From an uncultured Oscillospiraceae bacterium (GTDB lineage Bacteria > Bacillota > Clostridia > Oscillospirales > Oscillospiraceae), in the NCBI GenBank assembly GCA_947628185.1, contig CANQYW010000022.1:1-32136 (forward strand): 32,136 bases of DNA, given 5' to 3'. Shown here in pieces: positions 17,801 to 25,629 of the stretch. The notes below the pieces were generated by a model. The model was given only the letters and a program-made list of their open reading frames with translations. It was not told the origin of the DNA and made no database searches. Each line of letters begins with the position of its first letter. The stretch's first letter is position 1. The translations under genes were made by a program, and so were the position numbers.

Positions 17801-18563
17801 CAGACTCCTCCCGCATTTTGAGGTACTCCCTGTACTCCGCCTCCGCCGCCGGGTCCTCAAACTCCACGCTCTCGATGTGCGTGAGGAACGTGGTGTGGCG
17901 GCAGTGGTCGGACCAGTAGGTGTCTATCATGCGTATCTCGGTGATGGTGGGCTCGCGCCCCTCCGAGATGAAGTAGTCCCGGCAGAAGAGGAGGTCGTCG
18001 GCGTCCATGGCGAGGCCGTACTTCTTGACGAACGCCTCTATCTCCCGGTGGGTGAGGTCGTTGAACCCGTGGAGCGTCTCCACGGCGGTGGGGATGTCGT
18101 ACTTAACGCAAAGTGTCTCCACCCGCTCCAGGGACGCCTCCCTCGCCTCCACCGGGTTTATGACGTAGCGTTTCACCCGGTCCACATCCTCCCCGGTGAG
18201 CTGGCCGCCGAGGACGTACACCTTCGCCGTCCTCACCGCCGGCCTCTCCCCCTGGGAGATTATCTGGATGCACTGGGCCGCGGAGTCCGCCCGCTGGTCG
18301 AACTGCCCCGGCAGGTACTCCACCGCGAAGACCGTCCCCTGGGCCTGGAGCTCCGCGAATGTGTCGTCAAGCTGGGGCTCCGCGAAGACCCCGGCGAGAC
18401 TCTTTTGGAAGAGCGCCTCGTCTATGCCCTCCACGTCGTACCGATTGAGTATCCGAAGGCCCTCAAGGCGCTCTATGCCCACGAGCTCCCGGAGGTCCCT
18501 AAGAAGTGAGTCCGCCTCCAGCCGGAGGCCCGGCTTTTTCTCTACAAAAACCCGAAATACCAT
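14886..18563 (-). CDS. purL: Phosphoribosylformylglycinamidine synthase, single-chain clostridial type
   Basis: 1225-aa enzyme of purine step 4: FGAR + glutamine + ATP to FGAM. The long form fuses the synthase core to a C-terminal class I glutaminase. An N-terminal PurS-like region is followed by two AIR-synthase-related halves, with the HNHPTEIEPFGGAATCIGG motif region at about 300-330. The glutaminase triad is intact: C1067 in GGICNGFQ, and H1197 and E1199 in MGHTER. The length is close to the clostridial form rather than the roughly 1300-aa proteobacterial enzyme. It needs no separate purQ or purS, and none is seen. It is last in the pur operon, 50 nt after purD, with an AGAGG ribosome site 9 nt from ATG and two hairpins downstream. 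Confidence 0.97.
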   Translation of the reverse strand: MVFRVFVEKKPGLRLEADSLLRDLRELVGIERLEGLRILNRYDVEGIDEALFQKSLAGVFAEPQLDDTFAELQAQGTVFAVEYLPGQFDQRADSAAQCIQIISQGERPAVRTAKVYVLGGQLTGEDVDRVKRYVINPVEAREASLERVETLCVKYDIPTAVETLHGFNDLTHREIEAFVKKYGLAMDADDLLFCRDYFISEGREPTITEIRMIDTYWSDHCRHTTFLTHIESVEFEDPAAEAEYREYLKMREESGDRRPVCLMDMATIGAKYLKKKGLLTKLDESDEINACTVKMKVEVDGEPQDWLLLFKNETHNHPTEIEPFGGAATCIGGAIRDPLSGRSYVYAAMRITGASDPTAPVSETMAGKLPQRQLVRGAASGYSSYGNQIGLATGIVDEIYDPGYAAKHMEIGAVLGAAPESAVRREEPVPGDVVILLGGRTGRDGIGGATGSSKAHDAHSVETCGAEVQKGNAPEERKLQRLFRDSRATRLIKRCNDFGAGGVSVAVGELADGLHIDLDRVPKKYEGLDGTELAISESQERMAVVVALEDRDAFMALAEGENLEATEIATVTREPRLVMEWNGREIVNISREFLNTNGAPKHISVRVKAPESPEEGPRGTFAESMAPLLSDLNVCSKRGLAERFDSTIGAATLLMPFGGKNQLTPIQAMAHRIPVLEGSTDCCSFMAWGYNPVIFKKDPFSGAYLAVVESISKLIATGASFEDTYLTFQEYFCRPGAAPERWGQPLAALLGALKAQRELGVGAIGGKDSMSGSFEDLDVPPTLVSFAVTTGREGDIVSNEFKAAGHKVYWLKPEYEGLLPRGESLRALYGKVTKLMRSGRVAAAYTPAFGGVAEAVFKMCIGNSVGFKYAESVTLEDIFSHSYGSFILELTEGECGGVLLGETTDTRMIKFGGSSLPLRELLRVYERRLEKVYPTRTRDSGPVSIPSYTAITRAAPAVKAARPRVLIPVFPGTNCEYDTARAFERAGAQAEIFVVRNMTPSAISESVTNFARRVGDSQIVFIPGGFSGGDEPDGSGKFITAFFRSGPVYEAVTELLEHRDGLMGGICNGFQALVKLGLVPFGKIVETDANCPTLTFNTIGRHQSRVVRTRVVSNKSPWFAATAPGEVYSVAISHGEGKFIASPAVLANLAEHGQIATQYVDLSGEPTMDVLFNPNGSYSAIEGITSPDGRVFGKMGHTERAGGLYRNVPGNYDMGLFESGVKYFK

Positions 18564-18613
18564 CTCTCACAATTCCTCTATCAATTTCTGATTTGTTTTT
18601 ATTTAAGTCCCGG

Positions 18614-19885
18614 TCACTCCGCCGGCGCCCGGAGGGCCCTGGCGCCTATATCGCTGCGGCAGAAACCGTTCTCAAATTTGACCCGGCCGGCGTAATCGTA
18701 GGCCCCGGCCACGGCGTCTTTAAGCGTGTCCTCCACCGCCACGACCCCCAGCACGCGGCCCCCGTGACTCAGGAGTTTCCCGTCTTGGAGCTCCGCGCCG
18801 GCCACGTAGATCTCCCGGTTAGCCTCGGGCTCCGGGAGCTCTATCTCACAGCCGCTCTCGTACTTGCCGGGGTAGCCCTTGGAGGCCAGCACCACGCAGC
18901 AGGAGTGTTTATCGAAGAATTTGACCTCCACCTCCTTGAGCCGGCCCTCGGTCACCGCCTGCATGACGGTGAGCAGGTCAGACTCCAGCAGCGGCAGCAC
19001 CACCTGAGTCTCCGGGTCGCCGAAACGGCAGTTGTACTCGATGACCTTGGGGCCGTCCCTCGTCACCATGAGCCCAAAGTAGAGGCACCCCTTGAATGTC
19101 CTCCCCTGGGCGCGCATGGCCCTGATGGTGGGGATGAATATCTCCCTCATGCACCGCTCCGCCACCTCGGGGGTGTAATAGGGGTTGGGGGCCACGGTGC
19201 CCATGCCGCCGGTGTTGGGGCCGGTGTCGCCATCGTGGGCCCGCTTGTGGTCCATGCTGGATACCATGGGGACTATGGTCTCCCCGTCGGTGAAGGTGAG
19301 GACGGAGACCTCGGGCCCCTCCAAATATTCCTCGATGACAACCTTCCGGCCGGAGGCGCCGAACTTGCCGCCCTCCAGCATGTCCCGGACGGCGGTCTTC
19401 GCCTCCTCCACGCTCATGGCCACCGTCACGCCCTTGCCCAGGGCCAGGCCGTCCGCCTTCACAACGATGGGCGCGCCCTGCGCCTCGATGTACTCAAGGG
19501 CCGGGGCGAGCTCGGTGAACGTCTCGAACCTGGCCGTGGGGATGCCGTACCTGTGCATGAGCTCCTTGGAGAAGGCCTTGCTGCTCTCAATTATCGCCGC
19601 GGCGCTGTTGGGGCCGAAACACGGTATGCCCACGGCCTCCAGGGCGTCCACCGCCCCCATTGCCAGTGGGTCGTCCGGCGCCACCACGGCGTAATTCACC
19701 CGGTGCTCCGAGGCGAACCGCACGATGGCTCCGATGTCCGTGGCCTTTACCGGCACGCACTCGGCCTCGGAGGCCATACCGCCGTTACCTGGCAGGGCGT
19801 AGATCTTACGGACGATGGGGTTCTTTTTGATTGCGCGGACTATGGCGTGCTCACGCCCGCCGCCGCCAACGACTAATACTTTCAT
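18614..19885 (-). CDS. purD: Phosphoribosylamine-glycine ligase
   Basis: 423-aa ATP-grasp enzyme joining glycine to phosphoribosylamine to make GAR (purine step 2). The N-terminal VVGGGGREHAI motif (5-15) and the ATP-grasp segments are present (GAPIVVKADGLALGKGV, EEYLEGPEVSV, NTGGMG, EYNCRFGDPETQ). The length is normal for the family and no key element appears missing. Its start has a near-perfect AAGGAGGT ribosome site. It lies 39 nt after purV. It uses phosphoribosylamine, the unstable product of PurF encoded in the same operon. Confidence 0.97.
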   Translation of the reverse strand: MKVLVVGGGGREHAIVRAIKKNPIVRKIYALPGNGGMASEAECVPVKATDIGAIVRFASEHRVNYAVVAPDDPLAMGAVDALEAVGIPCFGPNSAAAIIESSKAFSKELMHRYGIPTARFETFTELAPALEYIEAQGAPIVVKADGLALGKGVTVAMSVEEAKTAVRDMLEGGKFGASGRKVVIEEYLEGPEVSVLTFTDGETIVPMVSSMDHKRAHDGDTGPNTGGMGTVAPNPYYTPEVAERCMREIFIPTIRAMRAQGRTFKGCLYFGLMVTRDGPKVIEYNCRFGDPETQVVLPLLESDLLTVMQAVTEGRLKEVEVKFFDKHSCCVVLASKGYPGKYESGCEIELPEPEANREIYVAGAELQDGKLLSHGGRVLGVVAVEDTLKDAVAGAYDYAGRVKFENGFCRSDIGARALRAPAE

Positions 19886-19924
19886 CCCTGTACCTCCTTG
19901 GCTTAAATGGTGTTTGTTCTATTA

Positions 19925-21109
19925 TCAATGGTGGAAAAGCCTCATGCCCGTGAAGGCCATGGCCATATTGTACTTGTTGCAGACCTCGATGACGTTGTCG
20001 TCCCTGACGGAGCCGCCGGGCTGGGCCACGTACCTGACGCCGCTCTTGGCCGCCCGCTCGATGTTGTCCCCGAAGGGGAAGAAGGCGTCGGACCCCAGGG
20101 CCACGCCGTCTATGGTGTCAAGGTACGCCCGCTGCTCCTCCGCCGTGAAGGGCTCGGGCCGGGAGGTGAAGTAGCGCTGCCACACGCCCTCCGCGCAGAC
20201 GTCCTCCTCGTTTTTGTTGATGTACCCGTCGATGACGTTGTCCCTGTCGGCGCGGCCGAGGCCGGGTTTGAAGGGGAGCTCCAGCACCCTTTCGGACTGC
20301 CTTAAATGCCAGGTGTCCGCCTTGCCCCCGGCGAGCCGGGTGCAGTGGATGCGACTCTGCTGGCCCGCACCCACGCCGATGGCCTGTCCGTCCACGGCGT
20401 AGGCCACGGAGTTTGACTGGGTGTATTTTAGCGTGATGAGCGCCACGATGAGGTCGCGTTTCGCGCTCTCGGGTATGTCCTTATTTTCCGTCACCACGTT
20501 CTCCAAGAGCGCCGCGTCTATCTTGAAGTCGTTCCGCCCCTGGGAGAAGGTGACGCCGAAGACGTCCTTCGTCTCCTCGTGCTCAGGGACGTACCCGGGG
20601 TCTATCCTGACCACGTTGTAGCCGCCCTTTTTCTTGGAGGAGAGTATCTCCAGGGCCTCGGGTGTGTAACCCGGGGCGATGACGCCGTCGGACACCTCCC
20701 GCTTAATTATCCTCGCCGTCACCACGTCGCACACATCCGAGAGGGCTATCCAGTCCCCGAAGGAACTCATGCGGTCAGTGCCCCGGGCTCTGGCGTAGGC
20801 GCATGCGAGAGGCGAGTCCTCAAGCCCCTCTATATCCTCCACGAACGCCGCCCGCTTTAGCCTCTCGCCGAGGGGCGCGCCCACGGCGGCCCCGGCGGGG
20901 GAGACGTGCTTAAAGCTGGCGGCGGAGGCCATGCCGGTCTCCCGCTTGAGCTCCCGCACAAGCTGCCAGGAGTTCAGGGCGTCCAGGAAGTTTATATATC
21001 CGGGCCGGCCGTTCAGCACCTCGATGGGCAGCTCCGCGCCGGAGCGCATGAATATCTTGGCCGGTTTCTGGTTGGGATTGCACCCGTACTTCAGTTCAAA
21101 TTCCTTCAT
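19925..21109 (-). CDS. purV: Stand-alone AICAR formyltransferase domain (PurV type)
   Basis: 394-aa protein equal to the C-terminal formyltransferase domain of PurH only. The N-terminal MGS-like IMP cyclohydrolase domain of bifunctional PurH is missing. The catalytic Lys-His pair is visible as FKHVSPAG (K67, H68), and the C-terminal region has YVAQPGGSVRDD. It transfers the formyl group from 10-formyl-THF to AICAR, giving FAICAR. The start overlaps the stop of the upstream purO by 4 nt (ATGA), so the two missing halves of PurH function are translationally coupled. The name purV follows comparative genomics usage for this split form. The domain identity is confident. Confidence 0.9.
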   Translation of the reverse strand: MKEFELKYGCNPNQKPAKIFMRSGAELPIEVLNGRPGYINFLDALNSWQLVRELKRETGMASAASFKHVSPAGAAVGAPLGERLKRAAFVEDIEGLEDSPLACAYARARGTDRMSSFGDWIALSDVCDVVTARIIKREVSDGVIAPGYTPEALEILSSKKKGGYNVVRIDPGYVPEHEETKDVFGVTFSQGRNDFKIDAALLENVVTENKDIPESAKRDLIVALITLKYTQSNSVAYAVDGQAIGVGAGQQSRIHCTRLAGGKADTWHLRQSERVLELPFKPGLGRADRDNVIDGYINKNEEDVCAEGVWQRYFTSRPEPFTAEEQRAYLDTIDGVALGSDAFFPFGDNIERAAKSGVRYVAQPGGSVRDDNVIEVCNKYNMAMAFTGMRLFHH

Positions 21110-21819
21110 GATCTCCCCCCGTTCTTATTGAATATTACGGTCTCGCTCTCCCCGGTGGTGAGGTACAAGTACCGCACAAAGAGGGAGACCTTGTTGTCCT
21201 CATTTAGGCTCTCCCAGAGGAGCCTCGCGAAACTAAGGGCGTCAGGGCTGTCAATGCCTATGAGTTCCGGCTCCCCCTCAAAGGAGGGGATGGGGTCCCC
21301 GTCGCGCTTGTAGGTGTGGATGAAGTGGCCGGTGCCGGCCTTGGGGCTCTCGTACTCATAGAAATACCTACAGCAGCAGCTCTCGTCCCCGTCGAGGCTC
21401 TTGAGTATAGAGAGGCTGTAGCGCCCGTCGGGCTCCAATACGCCGGAGATCCTGGGCGTCCAGTTGGGGCCGTCCGGCTCGAAGGTCCTGGTGGCGAGGG
21501 CGTGGCGGTAGCAGTGGCCCTGGGCCAGGTGGTCCCTTATGGTGTCCGTCTGGTCGCCGTTTGTGACTATCGTGACGCCGTTATACACCCGCACCGGGTG
21601 GTAGATTATGAGGCTCGGGTCCACCATCTGGGACTCGTCGTAAGCACGGGTCCTTATGCCGTCCTCCGTGGCCTCGAATATCCTGTTGCGGCTGTTGACG
21701 CTCCTGCCCATTATGAAATACGCGCAGACGGCCTTGTCCCCGTCCTCGGAGCGGCCCAGGATTATTCCCCGGCCCGGGTATGCGTTCTCCTTCAGGAGTT
21801 TCGATATATCGTACTTCAT
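21106..21819 (-). CDS. purO: IMP cyclohydrolase, archaeal PurO type
   Basis: 237-aa protein resembling the archaeal-type IMP cyclohydrolase family (PurO, an Ntn-hydrolase-like fold unrelated to PurH). Characteristic segments are NPYPGRG-like NAYPGRGI near the start, YFIMGRS.NSRNR, YNGVTIVTNGDQTD and a PNWTPRISG stretch. It would cyclise FAICAR to IMP, the last step. I chose ATG 21819 because AAGGAGA lies just upstream and it overlaps the purN stop as ATGA. A longer reading frame up to 21879 would run into purN and has no ribosome site. Pairing with a stand-alone formyltransferase directly downstream strongly supports the call. Confidence 0.85.
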   Translation of the reverse strand: MKYDISKLLKENAYPGRGIILGRSEDGDKAVCAYFIMGRSVNSRNRIFEATEDGIRTRAYDESQMVDPSLIIYHPVRVYNGVTIVTNGDQTDTIRDHLAQGHCYRHALATRTFEPDGPNWTPRISGVLEPDGRYSLSILKSLDGDESCCCRYFYEYESPKAGTGHFIHTYKRDGDPIPSFEGEPELIGIDSPDALSFARLLWESLNEDNKVSLFVRYLYLTTGESETVIFNKNGGRS

Positions 21820-22427
21820 TCTCTCTCCTTCATTATTCTCCGGGACACGGTCTCCGCCGCCTCCGGGAGTATTATCCACTCGGCGTTCTCCATGACGCGC
21901 CTCTGAAGTGTCTCCGGGGTGTCGCCCTCCTCAACGTACACCGCCCGCTGGGCGATTATCTCGCCGCCGTCGGGTATCTCGTTCACATAGTGTACCGTGG
22001 CGCCCGTCACCTTGACGCCGTAATCAAGCGCCGCCTCGTGGACGCGCAGCCCATAGTACCCCTTCCCGCAGAAGGAGGGTATGAGGGCGGGATGTACGTT
22101 TATTATCCGCCTGGGGTACCGGGAGGTGAAGCCCCCGGATAGGATGCTCATAAATCCCGCAAGGATGATAAGGTCGATTTTCCGGCTCTCCAACACATCC
22201 GAGAGCGCCGCCTCGAACTTCTCCTGTCCCCCCAATAACTTCTTTGAGAGCGTCACCGCCTCTATCCCGGCCTTTTTCGCCCGCTCCAGGGCGTAGGCCC
22301 CGGGCACGTTCGACACCACAAGCACTATTTCCCCGCTCTTTATGATGCCGCTCCCTTGCGCGTCGATGAGCGCCTGGAGGTTCGTGCCGCCGCCGGAGAC
22401 AAGCACAGCTATCCTCGCCTTCAGCAT
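21816..22427 (-). CDS. purN: Phosphoribosylglycinamide formyltransferase (10-formyl-THF dependent)
   Basis: 203-aa GAR transformylase (purine step 3). Substrate phosphate loop SGGGTNLQ (11-18) is intact. The catalytic triad can be placed as N110 and H112 in NVHPALIPSF and D153 in IPDGG. The length is typical. It overlaps purM by 7 nt at its start and purO by 4 nt at its end, so translation is probably coupled throughout. It uses 10-formyl-THF, the same cofactor as purV. Confidence 0.96.
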   Translation of the reverse strand: MLKARIAVLVSGGGTNLQALIDAQGSGIIKSGEIVLVVSNVPGAYALERAKKAGIEAVTLSKKLLGGQEKFEAALSDVLESRKIDLIILAGFMSILSGGFTSRYPRRIINVHPALIPSFCGKGYYGLRVHEAALDYGVKVTGATVHYVNEIPDGGEIIAQRAVYVEEGDTPETLQRRVMENAEWIILPEAAETVSRRIMKERE

Positions 22428-23461
22428 AGCTCCATCCTCACGTCCGACTCCCGGACCTCGCCGCAGACGTACGCCGCCTCACCGGCCTCGCGGAGGACCT
22501 CGACTGCCCTCTCCGCCTCTTTGGCCGGGACTATCACCGTCATGCCCACGCCCATGTTGTAGACGTTGAACATCTCCCTCTCCGGGACGCCCCCGAGGCG
22601 CGCGAGAAGGGTGAATATGGGCGGGATCTTGAGGCTCTCCCTATTAATTAACGCCCCCAACCCCTCCGGCAGGGCCCGGGGGATGTTCTCATAGAACCCG
22701 CCGCCCGTTATGTGGGCTATGGAGCGCACGTTGACGGCCTCTAAGAGCTTTAATATGGGCTTTACATATATCCTCGTGGGGGTGAGCAGCGTCTCGCCGA
22801 TGGTCCTGCCGCCCAGCTCCTCAAAGGTGTCCGTGAGGGCCGTGCCGGACTCAGCCAAGATCTTCCGGACGAGGGAGAAACCGTTTGAGTGGACCCCGGA
22901 GGATGGTATCGCGATGATCGCGTCCCCCGCCTCCACGCTCTCGGGCCGGAGGACCTTCCCCCTGTCCACGATCCCCACGGCGAACCCCGCAAGGTCGTAC
23001 TCCTCCTCCGGCATGAGGCCCGGGTGCTCCGCCGTCTCGCCGCCGATGAGGGCGCAGCCGCTCTGGACGCACCCCTCCGCCACGCCGCCCACGATGGCGG
23101 CGATCTTCTCGGGTATGTTCCTGCCGCAGGCGATGTAGTCAAGGAAGAATATAGGTTTCGCGCCGCAGCAGATGATGTCGTTGACGCACATGGCCACGCA
23201 GTCAATGCCCACGGTGTCGTGACGCCGAAGCTCGAAGGCGAGTTTCACCTTCGTGCCCACGCCGTCCGTGCCGGAGACGAGCACCGGCTCCCGCAAGCCC
23301 GCAAGATTTGGCACGAATGTGCCGCCGAATCCGCCCACGTCCTCCTCAGCGCCGGGGATGACGGTCCGGGCGATGTGCTTCTTCATGAGCTCCACGGCCT
23401 TGTACCCGGCGGTGATGTCCACCCCGGCGGAGGCGTAGAAGTCGGACTTAGAGTTCTCCAT
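22421..23461 (-). CDS. purM: Phosphoribosylformylglycinamidine cyclo-ligase (AIR synthetase)
   Basis: 346-aa enzyme that closes FGAM to AIR using ATP (purine step 5). It has the N-terminal YASAGVDITAGYKAVELMK segment, a VSGTDGVGTKVKLA loop and GIDCVAMCVNDI, all typical of PurM, then a GGETAEHPG-type glycine-rich region. The length matches family norms. The ribosome site lies in the last codons of purF (GGGAGG) with a 3-nt gap. The end overlaps purN. Confidence 0.97.
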   Translation of the reverse strand: MENSKSDFYASAGVDITAGYKAVELMKKHIARTVIPGAEEDVGGFGGTFVPNLAGLREPVLVSGTDGVGTKVKLAFELRRHDTVGIDCVAMCVNDIICCGAKPIFFLDYIACGRNIPEKIAAIVGGVAEGCVQSGCALIGGETAEHPGLMPEEEYDLAGFAVGIVDRGKVLRPESVEAGDAIIAIPSSGVHSNGFSLVRKILAESGTALTDTFEELGGRTIGETLLTPTRIYVKPILKLLEAVNVRSIAHITGGGFYENIPRALPEGLGALINRESLKIPPIFTLLARLGGVPEREMFNVYNMGVGMTVIVPAKEAERAVEVLREAGEAAYVCGEVRESDVRMELC

Positions 23462-23464
23462 ATC

Positions 23465-24889
23465 TCATTCCCTCCCGTTCCAGCAGTATGTGCAGAGCTT
23501 GCACTTATCTATACCCACGGCCTCCAAGGTGCCGTCCAGAGTCTGATACTCAAGGGAGTCGAAACCCAATTTCTTGCAGATGAGCTGCCGCATGGCCTTT
23601 CCCCGCTCGGTGGTACCGTCCACGTACTCACCGGCCTTCTCAAAGCCGCTCTCGCCCTCCAGTTCTCCGATGGTCCTGCGGGCGATGAGCTCCATCTCCG
23701 AGGTGCTGCGGGAGAAATTGAGGTACTTGCAGCCGTACATTATGGGCGGGCATGCCGACCGCATATGCACAGCCTTGGCGCCGTGCGAATAGAGGAATTC
23801 CACTGTCTCTTTGAGCTGTGTGCCGCGGACTATGGAGTCGTCTATAAGCAGAAGCCTCTTCCCCTTTATGAGTTCCTGAACGGGGATGAGTTTCATCTTC
23901 GCCACCTGGTCGCGTATCTCCTGCTTGTGGGGCATGAAACTTCTGGGCCAGGTGGGGGTGTACTTTATGAAGGGCCGGGCGAAGTCTATGCGGCTCTCGT
24001 TGGCGTAGCCGATGGCGTGGGCGGTGCCGGAGTCCGGCACGCCGCAGATGTAGTCCACATCCGGTATCCCCGCGCCGTTCCTGTCGTTTATCGCCATGAG
24101 GTGCCCGTTCCGGGCCCTCGCGGTCTCCACGGTGCTGCCCTCATAGACGGAGTTGGGGTAGCCGTAATAGGTCCAGAGGAAGGTGCATATCCTGGTGGTG
24201 TCCCCGGCGGGGGCCAGCGTCTCACAGCCCTCGGCTGTTATCCTGACTATCTCCCCGGGGCCCATGTCCCGGACGTAGGTGTAGCCGAGTTTTTCAAAGG
24301 CGAAGGACTCGAAGGAGACGCAGTAGCCGTCATTGTCCCGGCCTATTATGACGGGCAGGCGCCCGAACCTGTCCCGCGCCGCGATCATCTCGCCCTTGTC
24401 CGTCAGGATGAGCAGCGAGACGGTGCCCTCTATCTTCTCCTGGGCGAACCGGATGCCGTCCTCAAATGTCCTCTGCTGGTTTATCAGCGCCCCCACAAGC
24501 TCCGCCTGGTTGACCCGGCCTCCGCCCATGGCCTCGAAGTGGCCGTAGGTGGCGTCGAGAAACCGGCGGGTCAGGTCCTCCATGTTGCGGATGACGCCTA
24601 TCATACATATGGCATAGACCCCCAGGTGCGAACGGATGAGTATGGGCTGGGGGTCGGTGTCGCTTATCGTGCCGATGCAGGAGGGGCCGGTGAGCTCCAC
24701 CGCGTCGTGCTCGAACTTCGTGCGGAAGGGTGTGTTCTCTATGTTGTGTATCTCCCGCTGGATGCCCTGTTCCGGACACCAGGCGGCCATGCCGCCCCTG
24801 CGGGTACCCAGGTGCGAGTGGTAGTCAGTCCCGAAGAAAACGTCTATAACGCTGTTGCGCTTTGAGGCAACTCCAAAGAAACCGCCCAT
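23465..24889 (-). CDS. purF: Amidophosphoribosyltransferase-like protein lacking the catalytic Cys
   Basis: 474-aa PurF homologue. The C-terminal phosphoribosyltransferase domain is intact, with PRPP motif LLLIDDSIVRGTQ (346-358). Cys residues placed like the Fe-S ligands of B. subtilis PurF are present (C235, C387, C463, C466, plus C469). The N-terminal Ntn glutaminase domain is odd. The protein begins MGGFFG, where active PurF has a processed Cys (CGVFG). The usual HRGQxSAG motif is replaced by TRRGGMA (29-35). I chose ATG 24889 because GGAG lies 6 nt upstream. The frame is closed by a stop just above the in-frame TTG at 24901, so no Cys start is possible. It may use free ammonia or a partner glutaminase, or have another role. 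I recall similar Cys-less PurF sequences in other gut anaerobes but could not check. Second in the pur operon, 89 nt after purE. Confidence 0.85.
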   Translation of the reverse strand: MGGFFGVASKRNSVIDVFFGTDYHSHLGTRRGGMAAWCPEQGIQREIHNIENTPFRTKFEHDAVELTGPSCIGTISDTDPQPILIRSHLGVYAICMIGVIRNMEDLTRRFLDATYGHFEAMGGGRVNQAELVGALINQQRTFEDGIRFAQEKIEGTVSLLILTDKGEMIAARDRFGRLPVIIGRDNDGYCVSFESFAFEKLGYTYVRDMGPGEIVRITAEGCETLAPAGDTTRICTFLWTYYGYPNSVYEGSTVETARARNGHLMAINDRNGAGIPDVDYICGVPDSGTAHAIGYANESRIDFARPFIKYTPTWPRSFMPHKQEIRDQVAKMKLIPVQELIKGKRLLLIDDSIVRGTQLKETVEFLYSHGAKAVHMRSACPPIMYGCKYLNFSRSTSEMELIARRTIGELEGESGFEKAGEYVDGTTERGKAMRQLICKKLGFDSLEYQTLDGTLEAVGIDKCKLCTYCWNGRE

Positions 24890-24978
24890 TTTAATCTCCA
24901 ATCAAAAATAGAATATCACATGTCCCCGCCGGAGAGGATAGGCCCCCCGGCTGAGGAAAAGCGGGAAAATATCTCCAG

Positions 24979-25470
24979 TCAGCACAGCTCCTTTGATATC
25001 TCCCTGTCCGCCGCCAGGACCTTCTCGGCGCCCTCCCGGCGGGCGGCGTCGAGCTTTGCGGAGAGCTCCGGATCGGAAATCGCCAGCATCTCCACCGCGA
25101 GGAGAGCGGCGTTGGCCGCGCCGTTTATCGCCACCGTCGCCACGGGTATGCCGCTGGGCATCTGCACCGTGGAGAGAAGGGCGTCCAGCCCCTCGAGGTT
25201 GGAGGACTTGCAGGGTATGCCTATCACCGGCAGGGTGGTGTTTGCCGCCAGGGCCCCCGCGAGATGCGCCGCCATGCCCGCGGCGGCGATGAGTACGCCG
25301 AATCCCCTCTCCCGGGCGCGGAGGGCGAAGTCCCTGGCCTCCTCCGGCGTGCGGTGGGCGGAGTAGACGTGGGTCTCAAAGGGGACCCCGTACTCCCTGA
25401 GCACTACTGCTGCCTTTTCTACGACGGGCAGGTCGCTGGCGCTGCCCATCAAAATGCCGACCTTCTTCAT
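24979..25470 (-). CDS. purE: N5-carboxyaminoimidazole ribonucleotide mutase
   Basis: 163-aa class I PurE. Motifs GSASD (9-13), SAHRTP with catalytic His (37-42) and GMAAHL are present. Class I PurE rearranges N5-CAIR to CAIR and normally needs PurK to make N5-CAIR from AIR, ATP and bicarbonate. No purK is in this window. First gene of the pur operon, preceded by an AAAGGAG ribosome site and a leader of about 120 nt. The 89-nt gap to purF holds only a weak GC hairpin (CCGG arms at about 24937-24940 and 24955-24958). Confidence 0.95.
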   Translation of the reverse strand: MKKVGILMGSASDLPVVEKAAVVLREYGVPFETHVYSAHRTPEEARDFALRARERGFGVLIAAAGMAAHLAGALAANTTLPVIGIPCKSSNLEGLDALLSTVQMPSGIPVATVAINGAANAALLAVEMLAISDPELSAKLDAARREGAEKVLAADREISKELC

Positions 25471-25506
25471 TGGCCGCTCCTTTCACACTGCCGCGTCGCC
25501 CGCGGC

Positions 25507-25574
25507 AAAAATAGTAGGGGCCCTGCCCGTCTCGCGCTCCTCATTCTTGAAGTCCAAAAGACAGGTGTACCCCC
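25507..25574 (-). promoter_or_regulatory. Structured leader of the pur operon, possible attenuator
   Basis: In the purE leader (minus strand) GGGG (25571-25574) can pair with CCCC (25517-25520), and CCUGUC (25560-25565) with GACGGG (25526-25531). After five bases comes a run of five U (25507-25511). This is an imperfect terminator-like fold about 40 nt before the purE start. A second hairpin (GCCGCG/CGCGGC, 25490-25506) follows before the ribosome site. I could not match it to the purine, ZTP or PRPP riboswitch patterns. Confidence 0.35.
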
Positions 25575-25598
25575 ATCAGCACCAATATTCTGATACTA

Positions 25599-25627
25599 AT
25601 TATATTTTAGCGTTTTGTACAAGTCAA
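25599..25627 (-). promoter_or_regulatory. Promoter of the pur operon
   Basis: On the minus strand TTGACT (25622-25627) and a perfect TATAAT (25599-25604) are spaced 17 bp. Transcription would start near 25592, leaving a leader of about 120 nt before purE. It is placed divergently from the promoter of the oxoamine synthase gene, within the 346-nt gene-free stretch 25471-25816. That stretch otherwise holds only the leader fold, a palindrome and the plus-strand promoter. Confidence 0.8.
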
Positions 25628-25629
25628 GA

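Noticed and set aside
18506-19876. 456-codon plus-strand open frame opposite purD
   Set aside because: Antisense shadow of PurD with low-complexity His/Gly/Val-rich translation and no ribosome site.
21820-21879. N-terminal extension of purO by 20 codons
   Set aside because: It would lie inside purN without a ribosome site. The ATG at 21819 has AAGGAGA and the usual 4-nt overlap.
22889-24865. 658-codon plus-strand open frame opposite purF and purM
   Set aside because: The opposite strand encodes clearly recognisable PurF and PurM. The plus-strand translation has no family pattern, and long antisense frames are common in GC-rich genes.
25471-25592. Purine, ZTP (pfl) or PRPP (ykkC-type) riboswitch before purE
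   Set aside because: A GGGCAGG stretch recalls part of the ZTP motif, but the conserved 5' half and pseudoknot partners could not be found. The purine and PRPP aptamer signatures were not recognised either.
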